Assembly (NCBI RefSeq): GCF_000332475.2
Contig: NZ_AOGX02000015.1
Location: 434,001 to 498,000, forward strand
Length of the DNA stretch: 64,000 nt
Source of the DNA: Leptospira yanagawae serovar Saopaulo str. Sao Paulo = ATCC 700523
GTDB lineage: Bacteria; Spirochaetota; Leptospiria; Leptospirales; Leptospiraceae
Direction: 5' to 3'
Both the position numbers and the translations under genes were made by a program. Below the pieces are notes generated by a model. It ran no database searches. It had not been told where the DNA came from and worked only from the letters and a program-made list of their open reading frames with translations. Within the stretch, counting starts at the first letter, position 1. Each line of letters begins with the position of its first letter. Shown here in pieces: positions 26,138-34,951 of the stretch.

Positions 26138-27547
26138 ATGAGCCAATCACTTCCGAAAATTACGATTCCTAAAAAACCCAATTACACTTCCTTACATTTG
26201 CCGGAAGGGATCGAGTTTTGGGAACTCTTTCGGGTGATTGAAAAGGAATATGAAAACTGTTTCCTCTTAGAGTCCGCTGGAGACAACCAGTATGATTCTC
26301 GTTATTCTGTGATTGGATTTGATCCCTCACATCTAATCACGGGAGAACCAGGTGTGCTTGAAATTGATGGGAAACCATTCAAAGTCGAAAATCCCTATTT
26401 TGCACTCCGTCAAATTACAGATTATAATTCATTGAGCATTAGTTATGCGGGTGGACTGGTTGGATACTTAGGTTACCAAAGTATGCAGTTTTTTGAACCC
26501 AAATTACATCTATATCCACACCCAGATTTCCCAGCGATGATTTTTGGGATGTATTTAGATGGACTGATTTATGATAAATTTACCGGGGAATTGATTTATT
26601 TTGATAATGGAACCAATCGGATTGAAGTTGTAAAATCGATCCTCAGTTCTTTAAACATCTCCGTTTCCAAAAAACCAGAAGCTAAAGTGAAACTTTTACA
26701 AGAGGGACTATCAAAAGAAGTCCATAAACAAATGGTAGAAGAAGCTTTGGAAGAAGTGAAAGCAGGGAATACCTTCCAATGCCAAATCGGTTTTGAAGAA
26801 ACATACACTGTAGAAGGCAATCCACTTGCCATTTATGAGACCTTACGAGAGATCAATCCTTCGCCTCATATGTATTATGTGAAATTTGGAAAACGAGTGA
26901 TCCTTGGAGCCAGTCCAGAACTCCTTTTCCGGTTAAGACAAGGGGAAATGGAATCGTTTCCACTTGCAGGTACTACGAAACGAGGAAAGGATGCGAAGGA
27001 AGATACAACCTTAGCACGTAAACTTTTAACAGACCCTAAAGAAATCGCTGAACACAATATGCTCATTGACTTACACCGAAATGATGTTGGTCGAGTCGCT
27101 AAATTTGGAACGGTGAAAGTTAGGCGAAGATTCGATATCAAACGTTTTTCCCACGTGCAACACATCTCAAGCGAAGTTGTTGGAATACTATCTTCAAAAG
27201 AGGATATGTTTTCGGGATTAGCATCCTCATTCCCAGCCGGTACACTTTCAGGTGCTCCTAAAATTGAATCGATGAAAATCATCGAACGTATTGAGAAATC
27301 ACCACGAGGTCCATATGGTGGTGCTGTGGGTAGTTTTGGATTGAACGGTGATTGTACCTTCGCCATTCCGATCCGTAGTTTTTTTGTCCATGATGGAAAG
27401 GGATTTGTTCGGGCATCGGGAGGGATTGTTTATGATTCGAAACCGGAAGACGAATACTTAGAGATCATCAATAAAATGGCATCTGTACGCAAGGCATTGG
27501 ATTTGCACAAAAATCCATCGGAAAATAAAGAAAAAACAAAGGGTTAA
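26138..27547 (+). CDS. trpE: anthranilate synthase component I
   Basis: TrpE makes anthranilate from chorismate with ammonia supplied by TrpG, the first step of tryptophan synthesis. The protein has 469 residues. The N-terminal NCFLLESAGDNQYDSRYS carries the LLES element of the tryptophan feedback site, which favours TrpE over PabB. The chorismate-binding core shows the conserved segments GASPELLFRL, FPLAGTTKRG, EHNMLIDLHRNDVGRV, FPAGTLSGAPKIESM and GPYGGAVG. I chose ATG 26138; the frame opens at TTG 26114 without a clear ribosome-binding site. trpG follows after 10 bases. Confidence 0.92.
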   Translation: MSQSLPKITIPKKPNYTSLHLPEGIEFWELFRVIEKEYENCFLLESAGDNQYDSRYSVIGFDPSHLITGEPGVLEIDGKPFKVENPYFALRQITDYNSLSISYAGGLVGYLGYQSMQFFEPKLHLYPHPDFPAMIFGMYLDGLIYDKFTGELIYFDNGTNRIEVVKSILSSLNISVSKKPEAKVKLLQEGLSKEVHKQMVEEALEEVKAGNTFQCQIGFEETYTVEGNPLAIYETLREINPSPHMYYVKFGKRVILGASPELLFRLRQGEMESFPLAGTTKRGKDAKEDTTLARKLLTDPKEIAEHNMLIDLHRNDVGRVAKFGTVKVRRRFDIKRFSHVQHISSEVVGILSSKEDMFSGLASSFPAGTLSGAPKIESMKIIERIEKSPRGPYGGAVGSFGLNGDCTFAIPIRSFFVHDGKGFVRASGGIVYDSKPEDEYLEIINKMASVRKALDLHKNPSENKEKTKG

Positions 27548-27557
27548 GGAAACAAAT

Positions 27558-28163
27558 ATGAAAGTTCTCATTTTAGATAATTATGATTCCTTCACTTATA
27601 ATTTGTACCAAATCATCGGTGAGATTTTAGAAGAAAAGGAAACACCATTTCGATTGGATGTGATCCGAAATGATGAAAAATCATTTTCGGAAATCAAAGA
27701 AGCCAACTACGATAAAATTATCATTTCTCCAGGTCCTGGCCATCCAGCAGATCCAGCTTATTTTGGAGTGAGTGCTGACATTCTAAGAGAGTTAGGAAAA
27801 ACAACTCCCGTTTTAGGAATTTGTCTTGGAATGCAAGGAATGGCCACCGTATTTGGTGGTGAAGTTGTGCGCGCAAAAGTAGCGATGCATGGAAAACTTT
27901 CACCGATTGAACACGATGGAAAAGGAGTATTCTTTGGTTTAACCCAAAATATTGAAATCATGCGTTACCATTCTCTCGTGGCAAAAGAAGATTCGTTACC
28001 TAAAGAATTGGAAGTATCGGCTCGTGTTTCAGCGGGGGAAGGAAAGGGTGAAATTATGGGCCTACGTCATAAAACCTTGAAGATTGAAGGGGTACAATTC
28101 CATCCCGAATCCTTTGGTTCAGAAGAAGGAAAGGAATTACTTCGCAATTTTATCTATCGGTAG
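27558..28163 (+). CDS. trpG: anthranilate synthase component II (glutamine amidotransferase)
   Basis: TrpG releases ammonia from glutamine for TrpE. The protein has 201 residues. The class I glutaminase triad is present: Cys in LGICLGMQGM, with His and Glu in VQFHPES. The oxyanion segment ISPGPGHP and the start [14 protein letters not shown] are canonical. In the nucleophile elbow the common GICLGHQ is GICLGMQ, a tolerated change. AAGGA precedes ATG 27558. Pairing with trpE makes anthranilate the likely product. A second PabA-like protein at 51181 may serve another synthase. Confidence 0.92.
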   Translation: MKVLILDNYDSFTYNLYQIIGEILEEKETPFRLDVIRNDEKSFSEIKEANYDKIIISPGPGHPADPAYFGVSADILRELGKTTPVLGICLGMQGMATVFGGEVVRAKVAMHGKLSPIEHDGKGVFFGLTQNIEIMRYHSLVAKEDSLPKELEVSARVSAGEGKGEIMGLRHKTLKIEGVQFHPESFGSEEGKELLRNFIYR

Positions 28164-28301
28164 ATTTCCCATCATTAGAAAATTCCGAGATAAATCATTC
28201 AAAACAAAAATCCTCTTTTCGTTCATTTAACTAAAGATCGTATCAACAAATTTCGATTTGAAAACAATAAGTGGTGTTGATTTAGAATCGTATGAAACCA
28301 A

Positions 28302-29525
28302 TTACTTCAAATCACCTAACATAGATTCTTCCCATGCTGCAAAAAAATCAAAGTCATTACTCGCTTTTTGTGAATCATCATTTCCAAACAATGAAAATTT
28401 TTTCCTTTTGATTTCATTATAAGTAGTAATGGTATTTACTTGGCCTTGTTTTGTTTTTTGAAACTTAGCATGGATTTGGGAACCACCTCTGCCTTGGGTT
28501 CCATGGATAAGAAGTGTAAAAAAATCATCAAAGTATTCGTCCATATTGCCAGGGATAAAGAAGTTAACAAATCCTTGAGGGATTACGTAAAAAAAGTTTC
28601 CATTGATTTCCTTTTTCCCAATGCGTAAAAAATTGCCATGAAGTGTATCAGAATCTTTTTCCAAAATTGTTTTCAGTCGGTATTCTAAATTTTCAATTTT
28701 CAATGTGATTCCATAAGAACGGATTTCGATATCACCCATAAAATGGATTTCTTTCGGGGAAAGAAAATAATCTTTTGGTGGGTTTACTGGAAAATGGAAA
28801 ATCAAAGTTTTGCCCAAATTTGAAATTTTTAATTTATGTGATGGATTGGTTTTATCCCAAATTGTGATATTCAGTTTTGATTTTTCTAAACGAGAACCTG
28901 ACCTTTGGTAAAAACCAGGAAACTTGGCTTTGGTTGTTTCATTGATAGTGAATTCTAAGGTATGCCATTCCGCTGTTTCTGTGACATGACAATACATGAC
29001 ACTACACAAAAATTGCAAATTTTTAGAATTGGATTTTAAATCTTGGTAGGCATTGTGATCATTCACAACTAAAGCAAATTCGTTTAACCATGTAAAGAAA
29101 TCCTTAGGTTGGAATCCCTTGAGTTTATGTATGATCTTTCGTTCCACTGCATAAATATCTTTTTCTTCCCAGGATTTTGGAGTGTATGTTACATTCGCAT
29201 AATAGTCGTATTGTTTTGGTTCCACTTCATACCAACGCATTGACCAATTCTGATTTTGGTCCTTTCGACCAGTAAGACTAACCATTGGAATTCCATCAGA
29301 ATTTTTTAAGAGTTGGGTCTCCGTATCTTCTGACAATGAACCAGCCAGAGCGGCTAAATGAATTTCATTTTTTGCTGTTGATTTAATCGTTTTTTGTAAA
29401 TGATCATACCCAGTCCAAAACTGATATTGGTCTAGGTTTTTATGCATACATTGATAAGAAGTGAATCCAATCAAAATAACAAGAATGAGAAAATGGATGT
29501 TAGATTTCTTTTTTGAGAATTTCAT
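28302..29525 (-). CDS. hypothetical lipoprotein
   Basis: This 407-residue protein starts MKFSKKKSNIHFLILVILIG and the signal ends in TSYQC, so lipid attachment at Cys26 is likely. The frame is open upstream to 29633, but the lipoprotein signal fixes the start at ATG 29525. The mature part is beta-rich with many aromatic residues (NQNWSMRWYEVEPKQYDYYA, LNITIWDKTNPSHKLKI) and two cysteines close together (FLCSVMYCHV). No family is recognised. Its start overlaps the end of the redoxin-like gene by 26 bases, so the two are probably one transcript. Confidence 0.8.
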   Translation of the reverse strand: MKFSKKKSNIHFLILVILIGFTSYQCMHKNLDQYQFWTGYDHLQKTIKSTAKNEIHLAALAGSLSEDTETQLLKNSDGIPMVSLTGRKDQNQNWSMRWYEVEPKQYDYYANVTYTPKSWEEKDIYAVERKIIHKLKGFQPKDFFTWLNEFALVVNDHNAYQDLKSNSKNLQFLCSVMYCHVTETAEWHTLEFTINETTKAKFPGFYQRSGSRLEKSKLNITIWDKTNPSHKLKISNLGKTLIFHFPVNPPKDYFLSPKEIHFMGDIEIRSYGITLKIENLEYRLKTILEKDSDTLHGNFLRIGKKEINGNFFYVIPQGFVNFFIPGNMDEYFDDFFTLLIHGTQGRGGSQIHAKFQKTKQGQVNTITTYNEIKRKKFSLFGNDDSQKASNDFDFFAAWEESMLGDLK

Positions 29526-30009
29526 AAACTTCTTGGATGAGTGTTTCCTCAATCTCTGATTTGTAGGTGGTGGATAATAGTTTCCCAGATTTATTGTAAA
29601 TTCGAATGAAAACTTCTCCTTTCGATAACCCATTTGCCAATTGCCCTTTGCGATCTAATAATATGTTTTCGTATTGTTTGTGTTTAGACTCTTCTATATA
29701 GTCTTCTACCAATTTGTTGGATTCTTTTAGGTCTAAGTACATCAAAAAATTGACTTTGTTACTGTCCTTCCATAATAAATTTTGCATTTTCCAATAGAGT
29801 TTACGACCTTGTTTTCGGCAAACTTCTACATCTCGTAAAAAACATCCCATCAAAACAATGGGTTTTCCTTTTATGGAACTATCAGAATACGATTGCCCAT
29901 ATTGGTCCTTCATTTGAAATTGTGGTATGGAATCGGCTTCTAGTGTTGCGGAAATACAAAAAAATAAAATAATGAAAAAACTTCGAAACACAAGAAAAAA
30001 TATCTTCAT
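29500..30009 (-). CDS. secreted thioredoxin-fold (redoxin-like) protein
   Basis: This 169-residue protein has an N-terminal signal (MKIFFLVFRSFFIILFFC, cut probably near ATLEA). The mature sequence begins with the AhpC/TSA-like pattern FQMKDQYGQSYSDSSIKGKPIVLMG. Two cysteines follow in GCFLRDVEVCRK, spaced eight residues apart and not as C-x-x-C, so thiol chemistry is uncertain. Later strands (VNFLMYLDL, VFIRIYNKSGKLL) fit a thioredoxin fold. The start ATG 30009 overlaps the divergent gene at 29972. It is followed by the lipoprotein gene in the same operon. Confidence 0.72.
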   Translation of the reverse strand: MKIFFLVFRSFFIILFFCISATLEADSIPQFQMKDQYGQSYSDSSIKGKPIVLMGCFLRDVEVCRKQGRKLYWKMQNLLWKDSNKVNFLMYLDLKESNKLVEDYIEESKHKQYENILLDRKGQLANGLSKGEVFIRIYNKSGKLLSTTYKSEIEETLIQEVYEILKKEI

Positions 30010-30838
30010 CAATTCATTAACGGCAAGTTCAAAAATAACTTTTGTTTTGTTTTTTCTTTTTTCTAACATTCGTTGTCATCATTTCCAACAAAAAATCAAG
30101 TTGGTTGATTCCACTAGTTCCATTGCTTTTTTTGAAGTGGAAGAAGAAGATTGGAAAGAACTTTTTCCTCAAACTTTATTACAATCGGAACGCAGTATGG
30201 ATCACTTAGGAGATTTGCCTAAAATTTTATCTTCCATACAATACAAAAGGGGAGTACTTGCATATGAAGATTGGGACCAACTTGTTCCAGATTCCTATTT
30301 ATCTGAGATTGATAAATTCGTTCAAAAGGTAAAAGACCAACAAGAAAATAAAGTATACCTTTGCAGTTTTAAAATTGATGATCTGCTTTCACCAAATGTA
30401 AAAATTCTAAAAACAAGTTTTTATATTCTAGGAACAAAACAAGGATTGGTTATTTTATTTCAGGAGATCAATACCAATATCAGTTTTCCCACACAATATT
30501 CTTTCGAAGATTGGGTAATTTTCCAGCCAATGCGAATCAAACCAATTTACAAACCAGAACTATGGATCAAAAACAAAGATTCATTAAGTATGTACAAAGA
30601 AAAAAATGATACAAAGACATTGGTATATGGAAATGTGATTGTTTATAAAGATGTGAACTTGTTAGCAAATCCACCTTTGTATCGTTATCCGAAAGAGGAT
30701 GAAACTTTTCAGAAAGAATTAGACCAATGGAAAACGGTTCCTGAAAAATTAAAAGTTTTGGAAGAAATGCGAAAAAATAAACTCATCACCGACGAAGAAT
30801 TCCAAAAGAAAAAAACTGAGTTGTTAAAAGAATTTTAA
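29972..30838 (+). CDS. putative lipoprotein with C-terminal SHOCT-like motif
   Basis: This 288-residue protein starts MKKLRNTRKNIF and its hydrophobic segment KITFVLFFLFSNIRC ends in a possible loose lipobox. The middle has beta-strand character without known motifs. The last ~30 residues, KLKVLEEMRKNKLITDEEFQ then KKKTELLK, match the SHOCT pattern (L-x-x-L-x-x-G/N-x-I-T-x-x-E-F-x-x-K), a short oligomerisation helix pair. The start codon has no strong ribosome-binding site. The first 38 bases are antisense to the start of the redoxin-like gene. The stop overlaps the cysE stop by four bases. Confidence 0.72.
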   Translation: MKKLRNTRKNIFINSLTASSKITFVLFFLFSNIRCHHFQQKIKLVDSTSSIAFFEVEEEDWKELFPQTLLQSERSMDHLGDLPKILSSIQYKRGVLAYEDWDQLVPDSYLSEIDKFVQKVKDQQENKVYLCSFKIDDLLSPNVKILKTSFYILGTKQGLVILFQEINTNISFPTQYSFEDWVIFQPMRIKPIYKPELWIKNKDSLSMYKEKNDTKTLVYGNVIVYKDVNLLANPPLYRYPKEDETFQKELDQWKTVPEKLKVLEEMRKNKLITDEEFQKKKTELLKEF

Positions 30839-31551
30839 ATTCCATCTCCATGGATGAATTCTTGTAAAAACAAATCATCTTCCGGTGGACCTGGGTTTGA
30901 CTTTTCCAATAATTGTTGTTTTTCGTAAAGTTTATTGATAAGTTGTTGTTGGGTTTCTACCTTTTCCAATAAAACAGAAAATACTTTTGCAATTGGATCT
31001 GGCATTTGGTTGTGATCTAACATCTGTTCCATGCTATCTGAAGTTCCATCCCCAGCCTTAACCACTTTTCCGGGAATTCCAACTACCGTACAACCGGCTG
31101 GAACGTTTCGCATAACAACTGATCCGGCTCCCACTCGCACATGGTCTTCCACGGTGATGTTACCTAAAATTTTTGCGCCAGCACCGATCACGACATTTTT
31201 TCCAATAGTAGGGTGTCGTTTCCCAGATTCTTTTCCAGTTCCTCCTAAGGTGACACCTTGGAAAATGAGGGAACCTGCTCCAACAATGGCAGTTTCTCCG
31301 ATCACAACACCAGCACCGTGGTCGATAAAAACACCTGGGGCAATTTTTGCACCAGGATGGATGTCTATGCCCGTGAGGAATCGGCTGATATAGTTAAACA
31401 GTCTCGGAATGATGGGCAATCGAAGTCGGTAGAGGAGATGGGCAAATTTGTGTAACCACAAAGCGTGTAATCCTGGGTAACAGAGGATGATTTCCAAATA
31501 GGATTTTGCCGCTGGGTCAAATTTTTTAATGATTTTTATATTTTCAAACAT
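30835..31551 (-). CDS. cysE: serine O-acetyltransferase
   Basis: CysE acetylates serine with acetyl-CoA, the first step of cysteine synthesis. The protein has 238 residues, the short form. The left-handed beta-helix hexapeptides are clear: IHPGAKIAPGVFIDHGAGVV, VTLGGTGKESGKRHPTIG and GAKILGNITVEDHVRVGAGS. The catalytic His lies in DHGAGVVIGE, with the second in KRHPTIG. A C-terminal helical tail of ~55 residues (QQQLINKLYEKQQLLEKSN) extends past the core and may mediate oligomerisation or binding to CysK. Confidence 0.94.
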   Translation of the reverse strand: MFENIKIIKKFDPAAKSYLEIILCYPGLHALWLHKFAHLLYRLRLPIIPRLFNYISRFLTGIDIHPGAKIAPGVFIDHGAGVVIGETAIVGAGSLIFQGVTLGGTGKESGKRHPTIGKNVVIGAGAKILGNITVEDHVRVGAGSVVMRNVPAGCTVVGIPGKVVKAGDGTSDSMEQMLDHNQMPDPIAKVFSVLLEKVETQQQLINKLYEKQQLLEKSNPGPPEDDLFLQEFIHGDGI

Positions 31552-31646
31552 CGATTTGTTGGGAAAAGGATCTATCCTTAGACAGTTCTATGGCTGCCAA
31601 ATTTGAGTGGAACCATATTTTTAATTGAACAATCTTCTCAATTGTA

Positions 31647-31671
31647 TCTTTGGTAATTTTCTTTGGTAATT
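31647..31671. repeat. tandem direct repeat of TCTTTGGTAATT
   Basis: The 12-mer TCTTTGGTAATT occurs at 31647-31658 and again at 31660-31671, a 13-base period. It lies in the 282-base gap between the divergent cysE and site-2 protease genes. It could be a binding site for a regulator of either gene, but two AT-rich copies can also arise by chance slippage. Nothing else in this gap is recognisable. Confidence 0.35.
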
Positions 31672-31833
31672 CCGATTGTACTCAGAATTATGCCACGTAA
31701 ATTAAAAAAAAGCAAAACATTCCACTCACTTTACATCCAGAACGAGAAAGGAAGTTTGGGTTTAGAATCTAATTGATTCTTTTCCGTATATTGATCAAAT
31801 GAATCATAAAATTATTTTCTAGGTTGTATAACT

Positions 31834-32763
31834 TTGGAATCCAATAAAACAACACATCTACTGTTATTCTTTTTTACATTTTTAACCCTCACGTATTCAG
31901 ATATATTTTTAAATCCTGGAGTACCACAAACATTAGAGAATTATAAACTATATTTTTTTGAAAATTGGCCTTATTCAGTTACTTTATTAATCATCTTATT
32001 GGCGCACGAGATGGGACATTACCTTCCTGCTCGTTATTATGGAGTGAGGGCATCCTTACCATATTTTATACCGTTACCTTTTGGACCTATTGGCACGATG
32101 GGGGCTGTGATCAAAATCAAAGACCAAATACCAGATAAAAAAGTTTTATTTGATATTGGAATTGGAGGGCCCGCAGCAAGTTTAGTTTTATCCCTTTTCG
32201 CATGGACAATAGGAATATCACTTTCTAAGGTAATTGAGATTCCAAGTGATTTTGATCGTTCCGGTTTTTTATTTTTTGGGGATAGTGCTTTCACATACTT
32301 TTCGACACAGTGGATCCTAGGTCCCGTTGATTTTGTTACGATGGAAATCCAGGCACATCCATTGGCAAAAGCGGGTTGGGTGGGTTTACTCATCACAGCA
32401 ATTAACTTGTTACCCTTCGGTCAATTGGATGGAGGCCATGTTATATATTCAATGTTTGGTGAATCCTATCGAAAATGGATTCATATATTATTTGGCTTAT
32501 TTTTAATTTTTGCCCTAATCCATTTCACTTGGTTGATTTGGGGATTTTTGCTATATTATGTTTTACGAGTGGAACACCCATTCATTAAAGATGCTTTGAA
32601 TGGAATTGGTAAAACTCGATTTTTGTTTGGTATTGTAATTTTAGTATCTTTCCTAATTATTTTTGTACCAAAACCAATTATCCTTGGATCCGAATATGAT
32701 AATCCTACTTTACTCGATGATCTCTTTCGTCTGATAGTAAAGACAGTAGGTTTAAGCGAATGA
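31834..32763 (+). CDS. site-2 protease family membrane metallopeptidase (M50)
   Basis: This 309-residue multi-pass protein is of the S2P/M50 type, which cuts substrates inside membranes. The zinc motif HEMGH is at about residues 58-62, and the second metal ligand lies in NLLPFGQLDGGH. There are about six hydrophobic segments. The start is the TTG at 31834, with AGG ten bases upstream; no better start exists. The stop overlaps the next ATG by four bases (32760). Its substrate is unknown. The next genes encode secreted proteins, which suggests a membrane or envelope task. Confidence 0.85.
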   Translation: MESNKTTHLLLFFFTFLTLTYSDIFLNPGVPQTLENYKLYFFENWPYSVTLLIILLAHEMGHYLPARYYGVRASLPYFIPLPFGPIGTMGAVIKIKDQIPDKKVLFDIGIGGPAASLVLSLFAWTIGISLSKVIEIPSDFDRSGFLFFGDSAFTYFSTQWILGPVDFVTMEIQAHPLAKAGWVGLLITAINLLPFGQLDGGHVIYSMFGESYRKWIHILFGLFLIFALIHFTWLIWGFLLYYVLRVEHPFIKDALNGIGKTRFLFGIVILVSFLIIFVPKPIILGSEYDNPTLLDDLFRLIVKTVGLSE

Positions 32764-34157
32764 AACGATTTTTGATTTTTTTATTAATATTTACATTTCC
32801 CATATTGGCTCAAGAGAGTAAGGAATATAAACTTTCAGATAAAGCATATGGTCTTGCTTGGGATGGTGTAAACTTTTGGTACATTGATACAAATCGTCGT
32901 GCTATTATTAAAATCAACGAAATTGGTGAGCAGGAAATTTATAACCTTGGTTTGGCGAATTTACGGGGGATAAGTTTTGATTCCCGTGAAGGAAAAATTT
33001 TGGTTGTGGCACCAAAACAAATTTTGAAGTTAGATCCAAATTCTGGTGGGATCACAGATAAAATCTCAATTCCATTAGCGAATGTGGCAGGCATTGCAAG
33101 CGTAGGAAACTATTATTATATTTTAGATTTAGATTCTGGGAAAGTACAAATTTATGACCAATCTACATCACTTTTGATTGGTGGTTTTTTTACAGATAGA
33201 ACTAGACCTCGAGATATCTGTTATGGTCGAGATTCACTTTGGATTTCAGACTCAGCTGACAATAGTATTTATCGGTATGATACGAAAACTGGAAAAATCA
33301 CAGGATCGATTAAAACAAATTTACGATCTGTAAGAGGAGTTCTTTTAAGTGGTTCCAAACTTTGGGTAGTTGACCGAGAAAATAAAGAAATAAAAAACAT
33401 TCCCTTCATAGAAACAGAACGATTCATTGCTTCCGGTGAAGAAGAATTTAACTTAGAAGTAACTTTAAAGTTCAAACTAGATTCTGTATCTTTGTCAAAA
33501 GCTCAGATTGCCATTTTGCACCCACCTTCCAATGAACAACAAAGGATTCGAGGAGTTAAGTTTACTGATGTTTCCTATTCACCTTCGTTCATCCAAAGGA
33601 ATCGAGTTCATTTAAAAAAATTATCCATTGAAGATTTACCTGGGGAACAAGTTGTAAAATACAAATTTTCTTCAAAAAACCAATTTATCAAGTATTATGT
33701 AACGGATGATTATTTGGACAAAGAGGCCTCGTATCCAAATGATGTTGTTTCTTTTTATGAAAAACCAAAAGAAGATATTAAATTAACAACCAGAGATTAT
33801 TTGGATTTAATTTACCAAGCAAGGCAAACAAGTATTAGCTTTTCTGATTTTAAAGAAATTATGAAGACTAATGGGATACCAGTTCAATCATTTCGAATGA
33901 TTCGATTTGAAAAGGGAAAACCAAAATCTATTGTTGATTCATTGTCAGTATTTTTGTTAGGTTATGGTTGGATTCCAATCGCGGACTTGGGTTTAGGTAA
34001 TAATACCGACAAACGTTACTTTGAAAAAAAAGAAACAGATCTCATTTTATACCAAAGTTTGAATCTAAAAAATTCAATATCACCAGTTTATTTTCGGAAA
34101 GATGCGAATTCTGAATGGGAGAATTTACCTGCAGAAATTACTTATAAAATTAAGTAA
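32760..34157 (+). CDS. secreted beta-propeller protein with transglutaminase-like C-terminal region
   Basis: This 465-residue protein starts with a signal peptide (MKRFLIFLLIFTFPILAQ). Residues ~20-230 form YncE/NHL-like propeller repeats: GLAWDGVNFWYIDTNRR, LRGISFDSREGKILVV, PRDICYGRDSLWISDSADNS and VRGVLLSGSKLWVVDREN. The C-terminal ~200 residues recall a transglutaminase-like fold (GIPVQSFRMIRF, LLGYGWIPIADLGLGN), but the catalytic Cys and His are not evident, so it is probably non-enzymatic. It is coupled to the site-2 protease gene by ATGA and overlaps the next lipoprotein gene. Confidence 0.78.
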   Translation: MKRFLIFLLIFTFPILAQESKEYKLSDKAYGLAWDGVNFWYIDTNRRAIIKINEIGEQEIYNLGLANLRGISFDSREGKILVVAPKQILKLDPNSGGITDKISIPLANVAGIASVGNYYYILDLDSGKVQIYDQSTSLLIGGFFTDRTRPRDICYGRDSLWISDSADNSIYRYDTKTGKITGSIKTNLRSVRGVLLSGSKLWVVDRENKEIKNIPFIETERFIASGEEEFNLEVTLKFKLDSVSLSKAQIAILHPPSNEQQRIRGVKFTDVSYSPSFIQRNRVHLKKLSIEDLPGEQVVKYKFSSKNQFIKYYVTDDYLDKEASYPNDVVSFYEKPKEDIKLTTRDYLDLIYQARQTSISFSDFKEIMKTNGIPVQSFRMIRFEKGKPKSIVDSLSVFLLGYGWIPIADLGLGNNTDKRYFEKKETDLILYQSLNLKNSISPVYFRKDANSEWENLPAEITYKIK

Positions 34158-34926
34158 ATGTTCCTTAATATTACTCCTTTCTTGTTCGGGATTACAACCT
34201 TCCTTACAATTTGTCACGAAAGGAAAAATAACAGAAAGGGAGCAGAGGTTCAAATCTCTTGTAGAAACTACTTGGATCCAATTTTCTAAAATTGGTTTGT
34301 TTTGTGAGAAAGAAGTTTCTTATCATAAACTTTTTTGTAAGATACAAACGGTTATCAGTTTACACAAACTTTCCGAATATTTTGGAATAAAGATATTTAT
34401 TTCCGGCCCACATTCTAAGTATTATTTGGAACGAAATGACCAATTTGATTTTGGGCATTACAACCCTGAATTTCCAAAGAAGTTAAAAGAATATTTGCTT
34501 CCCGCAAAACAGAATCCAAAATTATTACAGATCACAAAACCTATATATGAAGAGTGGATCAAACAAACTGCCAGGGATTTTTTTATCATCTATCAAAAAC
34601 TAGATTCAAATTCTAATTTTTTTCGAAAAGAAGCAGATCGTTATTTAATGTTAGTGGAAGAGGGGAGACTTGATCCATTTTATTTTGATCGTTTCATTTT
34701 ATTTTTATACCCTGCATTTACAGACAATGAAGACCCTGAAGAGGCTTCAAAATTTAAGGTATTTGTTGGTGATGAAGTGATGGATGCTCAAATTGTAAAA
34801 GAATTGGTTGGATTTTGGATTCGCAGAAAAGCAGATGGTACAGACTTAGAATTTATTTCGGGACTTGTTGAATTGTTGAATCTATATGATCCGGAATTTT
34901 TAGAATTCCGAACCAATGGCAAATAA
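34102..34926 (+). CDS. hypothetical lipoprotein
   Basis: This protein of up to 274 residues has its hydrophobic segment KCSLILLLSC ending in a good lipobox. The only ATG before it is at 34102, inside the preceding gene (56-base overlap), with GGAAAG directly upstream; a shorter start at a rare codon cannot be excluded. The mature part is mostly helical with many aromatic residues (RFILFLYPAFTDNEDPEEAS). No family is recognised. It ends the operon with the site-2 protease and the propeller protein, which suggests the three act together in the envelope. Confidence 0.7.
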   Translation: MRILNGRIYLQKLLIKLSKCSLILLLSCSGLQPSLQFVTKGKITEREQRFKSLVETTWIQFSKIGLFCEKEVSYHKLFCKIQTVISLHKLSEYFGIKIFISGPHSKYYLERNDQFDFGHYNPEFPKKLKEYLLPAKQNPKLLQITKPIYEEWIKQTARDFFIIYQKLDSNSNFFRKEADRYLMLVEEGRLDPFYFDRFILFLYPAFTDNEDPEEASKFKVFVGDEVMDAQIVKELVGFWIRRKADGTDLEFISGLVELLNLYDPEFLEFRTNGK

Positions 34927-34951
34927 TCAGTTTTTAATTCAGTGATGACAG

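Noticed and set aside
26138..27547. Reading the chorismate enzyme as PabB or isochorismate synthase
   Set aside because: The LLES feedback element and the adjacent trpG favour anthranilate synthase.
31691..31777. Mini open frame starting MPRKLKKSKTF in the cysE/site-2 protease gap
   Set aside because: It has only 28 codons, no ribosome-binding site and no family likeness.
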